This document shows, piece after piece, positions 26,242 to 37,000 of a stretch of 64,000 bases of DNA (positions are counted from its first letter, which is position 1; each line of letters begins with the position of its first letter). The notes beneath the pieces are model-generated. The model was not told the DNA's origin, ran no database searches, and was given only the letters and a program-made list of their open reading frames with translations. Source of the stretch: Cyclospora cayetanensis (taxonomy: Eukaryota; Apicomplexa; Conoidasida; Eucoccidiorida; Eimeriidae). A program made the position numbers and the translations under genes. The DNA is taken from the NCBI RefSeq assembly GCF_002999335.1, contig NW_020312066.1, forward strand, positions 1-64,000, read 5' to 3'.

Positions 26242-27182
26242 AGCTTCGCGGCAGCAGCTGCAGCTGCTGCCGATGACGGAGACACTCTGAAGTGACTCCT
26301 TCTCCCCTACATCAGAGAAGACGCAGGTTCCGTTGTGGCCTGACTTCCTGCTTCTGCCTTCTTGAACAGGGCGCCTCGAAAATCTTCTCCTTCGCTACTG
26401 CCTGCGGCGGCAAAAGTAGGCTACAGATACAAGGCTGCACGGTGTCTTTGCGGCTTCTGGTGCTCTGCGAGGCCGAAGAGCCAAAGCTTCTGGTCATGTT
26501 CCCGCGGCTCGAAGAACGCCCACCCAAAACGACCAGGGAAAACTCGGAAAAAATGGGAGTCGGATGGGGCAGCCGATGGAAGGCAAGAAGAAGTTTAGGG
26601 GCACCAGATAATAAAAAGGTGGGATTGTTTAGGGATTTTGTATCTCTCGCGTTTTAATGGTGGCTGCAAGCGTCGACGCGGCCCCCCTCTCCCCCCCCCG
26701 TTCGCCACATTGTGTGGCAGGGGGCCAGCCAACCCCAAGTGAGCCTGTTGAGTCTTGGAGAAATTCTTCAAAAGGGTCTCGTGGGTGCAACCCTTTTGCG
26801 CCTCTCTATGTTCTTCCCGGCCGTTGGTTTCCATGCAGGACAGCCTCAAGTTCGCGGGCAGTGCCGTGCGAGCCAGCCAGCACCTCCTTTCATGACGCTT
26901 CCAGCTAGCAGCTCGAATTTTTGAATCTAAGCTCTCTACCACTGCGTTTTCTGGGGTCACCCGGCTGTGATTCTCTCGCTGGTTCCATAGACTGGCGCCT
27001 TTCAAGTCGAGCCACCGCCTGGTGTCTGAACACCCGGACACCAGGCGGCTCTGCTGCGTCACACAGCCGCCACGATTGCAATTCCTTAGGAGCATCTTAC
27101 TGTCCCGCACACTGCAGACACAGAAAACAGCGGCCGACCGCAGTTTCAGGAAAGCGGAGCTCTAGCACTGGCGGCAGGCACC

Positions 27183-30100
27183 ATGAATTCACCGCCCCCC
27201 CTCAAGCCTGGCTACGGTTCTTCCTCCCCCCGTTCAGCCTCCACTGGCAGCGGCCAGACGGCTTCTCCGTTGCATGGCCGCTTTCCTGTGGACAGCTGTA
27301 TATCGTTCGCCGCCAATATCCTTGCCTGGGACCCCGAGAACATGCTGCTCCTGCGTCAGGCTGCTGCCGCTGCAGCATCAGCAGCCTGCACCACAGCGTC
27401 TTCTCCCGCTGCCTCTGCCGCTGCCTCCAGGAAGACGCGGTGTTACATTGACCTAAGCGCAACGCCAGAGGGCTTTTTCCTCTTAACTTTCCCGCGGAGT
27501 GCCCTGGAGCCACGCGCGGTCGATGCGAAGAAAGCGGAGGCCCCTTTCCAGATTCCTCTGCACCGTCTGACAGTACATCGTGCTTCTTCGCGTCTCCTGC
27601 TGTGCGCGGACGCCAACGGAGGCGCGGGGGGAGCGCAGCACGAGGGGAAAGATGAGGCCTTAAGCGAGATCGAAGGCGGCGCCTCCGAGACAGTGGACAC
27701 TCTGTTTGGTCTGGAGTTCGAAAGCAACGAATCGCAGACTTCATTCCTCAGCGCTCTGAAGAGCCTCAGACAGCAACAAAGTGGCCTCTCCAAAGGAGGG
27801 GCCGCCGGGAGAGGTGGTCACCTGCACAAGATGGAGGGAGCCTCCGTTTCCTCCTACTTCGGATACTACGCAAGACACAGCACTCAGCGAGACATGCTGA
27901 GAGACCCCACAAGAACTGCAGCCTATAAGGCAGCGATCACGCAGAATTGCAGAGATTTCAGGAACAAAAAGGTCCTGGATGTGGGAGCAGGGTCCGGCAT
28001 TCTTTCGTTTTTTGCTGCAATGCAAGGCGCCCACAAAGTGTAAGAACGCGACGTGCGGCACAGTGCAGGCAGCAAGACATGCGCTGGTGTGCTTTCTGCG
28101 GCACATGTGCTCGAGTGTGTGGCTGCTGTCTATGGGGGAGTTGTCGCTTAGCTCCATCCTGCGCGTCGTTGTGCTCCCGAGAGGCTGCTGCCGCTCGAGG
28201 CAGGCAGGCGCTTTTGCTGCAGGTTCAAAATTCTCGTGGAAGTGTCTGGGTGCCCTCCATGCTTATAACTCTTGCGCGCCTCACGTCTGCTTAGGTATGC
28301 GGTGGAGGCGTCCGAGATGGCTGCAACGGCGCGACTGTTAGCCTCCGGAAATCCCTCCTTCGGCTCTCTCGTCGAGGTGCTGCAACAGCCTGTGGAAACG
28401 GTGGAGCTGCAGCAGCTTGGAGGGGAACGGGTGGATGTGCTAGTTTCGGAGCCGCTGGGAACTTTTTTGTTCAATGAAAGAATGATCGAGAGTTACCTCT
28501 ATGCCAGGGATCACCTCCTCAAACCAGGAGGTATGCGCCGAAAGCAGCGCAGAATAATGTGTTGCCTCCTTTTCGACGATTTTGCGTCATTGGATGCTCT
28601 GTGAGATTTCTTTTTTCGCGGTGTATCGGCAAGAAGGGCTGCATGACAAGGGGAGGTCTTGTGCGCGAGAACTGCAGGAGTCTTAAGGCGTCTGCAGTTT
28701 GGGCTTGAGATGGCTTGCTTTGAGAGCTGAAGATCTTGCGAAAGTCTTCAGATTTGAGGTGCCCAGTGCTCAAGGTCGTTGGGCATGGATGATGCGGGAG
28801 ACGCATGCGTAGGGCGTGTTTTTCTCAGGATTGATGTTTCCTCGGAGGAGTCGTTTGTTCTGTGCGCCTTTTAGCGATGCTTCTCTGTTTGCCGAGGTTT
28901 CCTGTCGCGGCTCTTTCTGGGAAAATCAAAACTTTTACGGAGTTGATTTGAGAGGCGCTGTCTCCGCTGCTACCGATGAGGCTTTCAGGCAGCCCATTGT
29001 TGGTAAGCGCGCTGCTGTGCGACTTCTGTGTTTGCTGCCGATTTCGTGTTGCAGCTGGCTGCCGTACTGGACTTGACAGGGGCAAGAGTAATGAGGCGGC
29101 CACTAGAGAGGGGTAGACATGCCGCTGCCTTGCTTTCTGCCTTTCTACGGGTGCTGATTGAGGCTGTCAGTTCAGCTTCTCGCGTTGCATTTGCCGCTAC
29201 TTGCTGCACACAGCAACCGCTGCTAGTTTACACACACACTCATACACACACACACATATACATACACCGCAGGTTCCAGGAAAGCGTGTGCTAACCGTTC
29301 TGGGAAGGCCTCGTAGAATTTACACTTTTTTCGTGTTGCACTGTACAGACTACGTTGATCCTCGGAGTTTGGTGGCAACCCCACAGTGTACGGAGTATGA
29401 CTTCGCTACACTCCACCCGACAGACCTTCATGATGTGAGCGCGGCATGGCCAGCAGCTAGCGCTGAGTGACTCTTTCCACAATTTTTCGTCACACATAGT
29501 CACGGCAAGCTACTTGCAATTAGCTCCTTGAAGCCATGCGTCTCCTCTTATAGACCCGCAGCCACTTCTTGAAATAGTCTCGGCAGCATGCATGCCATGC
29601 CGCAGAGCCCGCAACTTTGAATAGTTTTCTTGGGGGGCATTCGTGTCTTGCACAACCGCCATCATGCATTTCTCTATCGACTGACGCCTCTTTTGCATCC
29701 TTTGGAAACGGCTTGTATGTATGTATGTATGCGTTTGTACAGATCAATCTCAAGTTCTCCTTCGAGGTGACGACGCCATCTGTTCTTCACGGCGTTGCCA
29801 GTATGCCTTTCTTCGGAATTGCATGCATGCATGCGTGCTTCCTTTCTCCCCAACCCCTACTGCTTCTGCTTCTGTGTTTTTGAACACTTTCCTGGGGGGC
29901 CATAGATCACTACTCCGCGGGTTGGATGCCTCCCGTGTTCGGCCTGCCTTTTCTGTATGTGTGTCTGTGTGTCTCTGTGTGTGTCTCTGTCTGCGTGTGT
30001 CTGTGTGTGTCTGTGTGTGTCTGTGTGTGTCTCTGTGTGTGTCTCTGTGTGTGTCTGTGTGTGTCTCTGTCTGTGTGTGTCTGTGTCTCTCTGTGTGTGT

Positions 30101-31257
30101 CTGTGTGTGTCTCTGTCTGTGTGTGTCTCTGTGTGTCTGTGTCTCTCTGTCTGTGTCTCTGTGCGGCCTCTCGCTGTGCGTTTTACCTGTCTTTACAGTC
30201 TCTCTCTGCGTAGGAGGACGCTGCATATCCCAAGAGTGAGAGATAGAGTGCTCGAGAGAAAAAGTGCATTGTTGCGTGTGTGCATTGAATGCAGCTTGGT
30301 TCACGGTTGAGTTCGAAGGTTCTGACTTCTGTGTTGGATTTACCACAGGGCCGGATGGTCCCCCTACGCATTGGTTTCAGCTGCGTCTGTTGATGCGCCC
30401 CCCCCTGGCTGTGAACGCGGGGCAGACTGTTGATGTTCACTTGCGAATGCTAGCAACGCCGCAACAAAGCTACAAAATTAGCGGCAGGATGTCTCTTGTC
30501 GGCACTGAATTCTCGTCCACGTGTGCAGAGGTAGACCTCAAGGTAGGCAGCGGCGAGAGAGCGCACAAGGAGGCTGCTTTTCGCCTTCCCTTCCAGCAGC
30601 AGGTTCCCCTTTTCGCGGGCTGGCTTCTCCTCATGGGGAGGAGTGGTGACAGCTGAACGTGGCGTGCAATTAGGCTTTTCATTAGGGGTGTTGAACTTGA
30701 AACCAGCGAGATGTGGTTCAGGACGTTCGCATAGCTGTGCTTCTTGACTGCCCGTACACGTACACTGCATCGCATGCAGCTTTTTTGCGGCTTTTTCGCG
30801 CGCTTTTGTGCCCTCCTTCGTGCAGGATCCGGATTACCGCTACTACACAAACCCTGCACAGAGTTATGCGCCTCCACAGCACTCCACAGAGCCGTTCTGG
30901 AGCATCCCAACTGCGTCAACCTTCCCGCAGCAAACTAGGGGTGTGCAACCCATTGCGCCTTCCCCCGCCGCTACACAAGGCTCTCTCTTTCCCTCCCCCA
31001 GGACGTCCTCGAACGGATGGGACGCCTGGCAGGGGTTGCCCTTACAGCATGGAATGCAGCAGCAGCAGCCGCCGCTACCAGTAGTGCAGCAGCAGCCATC
31101 AGTAGTCCAGCAGCATGACGAGCAGCTGCCGCGGATGCAGCAGCAGCAGTTGCTGCAACAGGAGGGCCTCCAGGCGGACATGCAATATGATGAGGACATT
31201 GCGACAGTAAATGAAGAAATGTTACGCGTGTTTGGACAAGGGGTGGAAAAGGCATGA
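27183..31257 (+). CDS. CARM1: CARM1/PRMT4-type protein arginine N-methyltransferase, 6 exons
   Basis: Type I arginine methyltransferase that uses S-adenosylmethionine to make asymmetric dimethylarginine on histone H3 and transcription or splicing factors. Exons: 27183-28039, 28295-28530, 28829-29002, 29280-29434, about 30249-30542, 30826-31257; phases close to a 715-residue protein. Visible motifs in order: SYFGYYARH (YFxxY motif), [16 protein letters not shown] (SAM motif I), YAVEAS (motif post-I), [16 protein letters not shown] (double-E loop; animal CARM1 has SEPMG), [10 protein letters not shown], and THWFQLRLL (THW loop). The product-barrel end [10 protein letters not shown] matches animal LKNPFFRYTG. 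An N-terminal part of about 220 residues precedes the core, where animal CARM1 has a PH-like domain; it carries an Ala run. The C-terminal 100 residues are Gln-rich. The exon 5 acceptor is the weakest boundary. TgCARM1 is the expected Toxoplasma counterpart. Confidence 0.92.
29955..30165. repeat. TGTGTCTC-type microsatellite in CARM1 intron 4
   Basis: About 210 bp of interleaved TGTGTG and TCTCTG units inside intron 4 (29435 to about 30248). It ends some 80 bp before the exon 5 acceptor, so it adds to the pyrimidine-rich stretch upstream of that splice site. It creates several Cys/Val-rich open frames that are not genes. Confidence 0.9.
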
Positions 31258-32316
31258 ACCATAATCGAAACTGAGCACGTATTAATTGATTCTTGGACGC
31301 TGCTCGGCGTGTTGCATCTGCTACAAAATAATTAAACCCCTCACTTTGACTTCCTATCAAAATGCAGGAAATTCGAATTCCTGCTTGGCCTGAGGGCTCT
31401 TGTGGTGCTCAAATAATACAAAAGCTACTAGAGGCAAAGAGGAAGCAGGCTCTCTCTGCTCCTGTTTTCTAGAAGCGTAGTTCTCGATCTAAATCTGAGG
31501 CATTTTCCTCCAATTATAAATTCAGGTAACTGTAGATTTATTTAAAATTTGGCTCTTCCACAATCCTACATAGTAGTAAACTACAGTGAATACGCAAGCC
31601 AGCAACGAAACAATCGCGTGCAGGCAATCAAAGCGTTCTCTTTTTTCATTCTCCTGTTATCAGTCGGCGTGGACCGTTCTCTTGAATGCTTCTTTCGAAT
31701 TACGATGCTACTATATGGCGATGAGGCCGTATTTGGACAGGCAGCATAGGTTTTAAACGGCATGCAAGGGACCTAAACGAAGGCGGATTTGCAATTGGGG
31801 CAAGTGGACATCGTTGACTCGGGATGCCAATTGTGGGCTCGCACTTTCTTCTAGCGGCTTTTCTCCGTGTTCAAGTTCTTGCAGCATTCGCTGTTGCGAA
31901 GAAAACTACCTCGAAGTTTTCGTATTGCTGCTGCGTAAGGGTACTCACTAAACTACACTAGATACTCAGCATACTTCGAGCTATGTTGATGGTATATATT
32001 TCCTTGGAAACGGCTGGCTATGAGAGCTTCACAACTTACTGCCCTTTCCCATGACGTATTTTTGCCTGGCCTGGATGGAATCGCAGTTGCCCTTCTATAA
32101 GATGCACTGACCAGACTCTCAGCCTACATGCATCCCTGCAAAAAATGCGGTGCTCTTTAGCTGTGCTGCCTTGCGCAGCGTCAAGAGGTTTGCAGGAAAA
32201 AATCAGCATGTGTCTCTCCACACTTTGCAATGCCACTCACCCTTAGTCTACCATCGCATGGGCCAGAGAGAGGCGGTTTTTGCTTGTTTGTGAGACCGTC
32301 TGCAGCCCAACTCGTC
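31258..32316. other. Intergenic stretch, no gene seen
   Basis: About 1.06 kb between the CARM1 stop and the next candidate ATG. AT-rich, with several AATAAA-like words shortly after the CARM1 stop. One short frame at 31549-31749 has no supporting splice sites. Confidence 0.5.
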
Positions 32317-33676
32317 ATGGCTCCAGACAAATCAACCAATACTCAAGGGGCGTACAGCCCTGTGAAGGCATGTTTTCCTGACCGACAGGGTACACGCTAT
32401 TCTGACAGTCTTTCATCGTCCTTTGATCTTCCGACAAGCGAACAAAGGGAGCCGCAGGAGAAGCAGTTAAAGCTCGTATGTCTATGATCTAGCTGCTGCT
32501 AAGCCATGATATTGCATTTAGGGTGCTCACTGTACTGTGTTGGATGAATGACCCTTGTTCTCTGCGTGCGTCGGACCGAACTGACACTGGTACCGCAACC
32601 GGCAGAAGATGTGGCATTTTACAATATTAGAGCTATGGGCGATTTGTAATTGCCTTCCTTCACGGGAGTATATATATATATATACTATGGAGACAGGGAA
32701 TTCTACTTACTGCAGCACAAACGCGATGACCGTGAACAAACTATTAAGGATGGGTATCTTCATGAAAAAGTATCGGCCACGCGAGACCTACACACGGCCA
32801 CGACTATCGGCTTTTATGGTCATCGGGTGCGAAACTGCGGAGTAGCATTAAACCGAATAGGAGGGCGAGCAAAATCCAGCATAGGATGCAGCGTCATTTT
32901 CATATCATGACGCTTCTGTCAGATGCCTTCCATGAAGCTGTTCAGTTGACCTGCAGCCCAACGCCGGGCTATTCTTCACCAAAATAAAGAGAAGCGCATT
33001 ACATTAGATCCACCCATTCACGTATTGCAAAAGCTTCTCCGTTCGATAATCTACGCGTTATTTGCTCCCTGAGTGCTCTGAAAGCTGTGTGGTAATATCT
33101 TCTTTTCTGAAAACCTTAAAGAGCGACCTCCTCTCCACCACTGGCCTCACACCCCAAATTCGTGTTTGCCGAACGAAGCCCCGTATCAACGGCTTGGATC
33201 TTTTATGGACTCTAAGCTATTTTCTGCCCAAAACACAGTTTCTGCGTAGTACGTGATGCTCTTCCATGTAGCCGAAACACGTGCCTTTGATAGACCAAAG
33301 ACATCACAACAGGTAAAACAAGAAAAAAGTGAACGAAGGTAAGACAAGCGAGCTAAAAGGCAAATTCCCAACAGAAAACTAGACGAAGTATATGGCATAA
33401 TAGTCTGGCGAGAATAGCAAACACGGAAAGAGCAGGGCAAGACACCTCAATCTGGGCAACGCAGAACACACAACATGGAATCTCTCGGTTCAGTACTTGC
33501 ACACCATCATTAAAAACCTTGGCACTACAGCTTCACGTGTTTTGGCGATATTTGTGAGCTCGAAGCACTACAGGATGGCAAAGAGTCATCCTTGGTTGTT
33601 ACGTAAAGAAGCAAAGGTTTTTGCTCTTTACCAGGATCTAGACGAACAGGCAGGCTTGTTTGCGCAATCTTGTTAG
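32317..33676 (+). CDS. Unrecognised small multi-exon gene
   Basis: The first exon starts at ATG 32317 (MAPDKSTNTQGAYSPVKACF) and ends in KQLKL at a good donor (GTATGT at 32476). A second protein-like frame lies about 32669-32910 (YYGDREFYLLQHKRDDREQ, then HTATTIGFYGHRVRN). A third is about 33140-33250 (IRVCRTKPRINGLDLLWTL, ending at GTACGT). The last begins after CTCTCGGTTCAG near 33496 (YLHTIIKNLGTTASRVLAIF) and ends DLDEQAGLFAQSC-TAG at 33676. The phase from exon 1 into exon 2 does not close with the sites I could find, so the model is incomplete. The predicted protein is basic, roughly 200-250 residues, with no signal peptide and no recognised domain. Confidence 0.4.
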
Positions 33677-34035
33677 GGACCTTCTTGGAATCAGGGGACT
33701 GACACTTTTATAGTGCTATATACGTGATGACGCGTATGTCCTTTTATTGTGAATCCGGGATTCTTTCAAAGACGTAAACTAAAAACCAGCCCAGCAGACG
33801 TCGACATTACTGGAACTAACGATAGATACACAGCTGTAATGCAGTGCTCTGACGGCGGTCTCGCAAAGTTTAATCTTAAGCCGAGACAGATGCGCTGTTG
33901 AGGAACTGTGCGTCATCGTGAACGAGGTGCTGCTGCGTGTGCGTTTCGATCCTTTATGCATCTTAAAAAAGCACCGCAGCCTGCCGCGAACAGCAGCGCA
34001 TCATAGTAGCGACTCGAGCAACACATGCGCATCAG

Positions 34036-37000
34036 CTAATCCGATTGTAAAGACTGCAGTGCAGCACGCAGCGCTTGCACTTGCAGCAAATGCTGCTCCG
34101 TCAAGGCGCGCTTAGCCGGACAAGGCTTCCACTGCGCCCCGCACTGCCGTGACTTTTGTGCCAGCTGAAGTTGCACATGGTCTTCCAGAACGTCTAGCTG
34201 CCTCTCGATGGAGGGGGCTAGAAGCCGTATCAACTTTGTGTTACAATCGGTAGCAGGGAGCGCGCATCTAACGCACTCGGCTGCAGCTGTGGCTGCTCGC
34301 AAGGCTGAAACAGCAGAAGCACAGCAGCACATGCACAGGAAAGTCGTTGGCAGCAACGTCCCTCGTTGAAAGTAAAAGTTGCCAGGCCACATTCTAAGAG
34401 CAAGAGGCGAGCACTTGCCAACACGTGAGGCGCAAGCAAACACTTGAGCTCCTTACACGTGCAAAGAAAGGAAAGGACTGCCTCAAGAAAGTAATACTCG
34501 TTCTGTGGGAGTTGCAGCCGCTTCAAGCCGTGGTAGAAAGCACGAAGCGTCCAAGTAGCGATATCTGGCCTTGGAACGCTCAGATCATCTCCAGGAAACG
34601 CAGAAACACTGACAGGGCAGGCTTGTTGAGGGAGCACCTCAGCAGCGGCTGTAGCGAATACATCCGTTGCCAGCTCGTGATGCAGCCCCATAATCGCCAT
34701 ACACTCGAGGACCTGCGCACACCCCACCCTCACCCCACGCATGCATTTTGAAGGGGCCGCCTTGTGCCAAGCGCAGCAGCCCGTGCCTCAGACTTCCCTG
34801 CGGCTGTTGGCGGAAGAAGCAGTTCTCGAGCAGAGAGAGAGACACACACACACCCCAAAGCGTCGAGAGTCCATGTGCGGCGCTGCTAGTAGGACGCACC
34901 GTCACAAGCTGCTGGAGAGAAAGATCGCCCCTGCACTTCAGAAGCAGCGGCAGAGCAAGCCGAAGAGCTCTTTCCCGCTGCTGCTGCTGCTGCCTCGCTG
35001 AAAGCTGCCGGTGACGAATAGCCATGGCAGCAAGGAGGGCAGTACTGGCTGCCGCTGTGGCTCCATCCGGAGTCGCGGCTTCCATCTCAGCAGCCCTGTT
35101 GCATCGGCAGACACAATTTTTCGCAAAGAGAATGGGCAAACACACAAAGAGGTAGGCGTAAAAGGCAGCTAGAGGGTAGCTGCGCCCAAGAGTTCGCAGA
35201 AAAACCGATTTCAGTTCATGCTGCTATCCGATCTTGCTGCTGTCTGATCTGACCTTGACCAAAGGCGGCCAAAAAGAAGTGCAACCTCGTTTTTGTCTCT
35301 TTCCGAGGGCTGCATGCGATGCGCAAAGATATCCAGTGGGGAAGGGGGGGGGAGAAGATCTTCTGTTGGACTGCTCCTTGGGGATTGTTGCTCGGCACAG
35401 GCTGGCGACTTCTCACAGTGCCCATACCATGCCCAGAATTCGACAGCTGCAAGGGCAAATAACGACCTGCAGCAGCAGCAGCGACGGCCGTTGCATTGCA
35501 CAAACACACACATACACGCATATGTATACGCATATATACATATATACACACACGCATATATATATGTATATACGCATATATATACATATATACACCCACG
35601 CATATATATACATATATACACCCACGCATATATATACACGCATATATATATATATATATATATATATTCACACAGACACGCGCATATATATATGTATATA
35701 TACACAAGCACATATATACACACATGCGCACGCATATATATGCACATATATATACATATACACACACAGATACACACACACATATGTATATATATACACG
35801 TGTCTCTTTAAAGCGACTGTTGGCGTAGTAGCAGCTGGAAAGAAGGGCGAAAGAGGGGAAGTGCGGCGGGTCAGAGATACCTGCATGCCAAGGGGGGAGG
35901 CATGAGGGAGTCTGCAAGCCCGTCTTTTTCGAGAAGACATGCTCCCGAAAAGCAGAGAACCCGTTGCAGCAGTAACAGAGGCAGGCCGCCGTCTGTGTCT
36001 TCGATTTTTTTTTCTCCTGACATTGTCGCATCGCTGTAAGCTCGAGGAGAGGCTCCCGAAGGAGCCAACTCTCTTGGAGCATCCTCCATACGGGAGCCTT
36101 CTTGCATTCGCTGCGCCTCCAAATGCTGCAGCTGCAACACGTCCAGAGGGGATGGTAGCATTTGCTGCAACACTGCAACGGCGAAATCGGCAAGCCGCAA
36201 GAAAGCCGCGAGCTGCCCGTAGGGGTGATGCGCTTGCGGCTCGTGCCGAAGCGGGGGAAACTGCTGCTTGTACTGCTCCTGTTGCAGCTTTTGCTGCGTC
36301 TGCTCCTGTTGCTGCTGCTGCTGCACGTACTGCCCCTGCTGCTTCTGTGCCGCGTGCTGATTCGAGGGTGGCTGCTGCTGCCGCCTCAGGAGGTGGAGAT
36401 ACACTGCGTCTACAAGCGCCGCAATCTGCGCCTTCGAAAGATCCTGCGGGCGTAGCAGCACGACACCAGCAGAAGAAGGAGAGACGTGTTAAGGCGATCC
36501 ATGCAACGCAGAAACAAGATCGCGTCCAGCCGAAACGTAAGTTTCTGTCTGGCAAAATGCGGAGACAGTCAGTAGGCGCGTTGCATCAGTTGGGCAGCCG
36601 AAGGACTGCAGCTGTAGGGGGCAAACTCTCCAACAGACGGAAGTCTGCAGAGAGAGGCAGCGGCAGAATGCAAGAATTCCCAACTGCCCCCTTCCTTTCC
36701 TCCAGCCCCCACCCTTCCTTACCGGCGCAGCAGCAGGCAGCGATCCGAGTGCCTCCAGAGTCTCCTCAAAAGTGAGAGTGGATGCTTCTCGCTGCAGCCG
36801 GTGCAGAAGCAAGGCTACAGAGACACGCAAGTTCTCGTGTAGGCTGCTGCTGCTGATGCTGGTGCTTCTGTACCATAACTCGAGCTGTGTGAGCGCGGGG
36901 AAGTCGCTCGCAATTGCTGTTGTCGCTGAATTCGAAGGAGAAGCTTTGGATGCTGGGAAGGCTGCGGATGCAGCTCCCAAAGCACCAACGAGCTTCAGCA

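Noticed and set aside
26595..27110. 171-codon minus-strand frame upstream of CARM1
   Set aside because: Composition is not protein-like, and it lies in the promoter or 5' UTR region between divergent genes.
29720..30310. Several Cys/Val-rich or Thr/His-rich open frames on both strands
   Set aside because: They are read-throughs of the TGTGTCTC microsatellite within a CARM1 intron.
34735..34824. Extra exon (NCFFRQQPQGSLRHGLL) in the helical-repeat gene
   Set aside because: Including it breaks the phase into the next exon; skipping from 34900 to 34712 keeps the frame and gives a natural helix junction.
35211..35905. Large Tyr/Ile/Cys-rich frames (up to 325 codons on the minus strand)
   Set aside because: They come from the TATATACA microsatellite; their ends overlap real exons of the helical-repeat gene in other frames.
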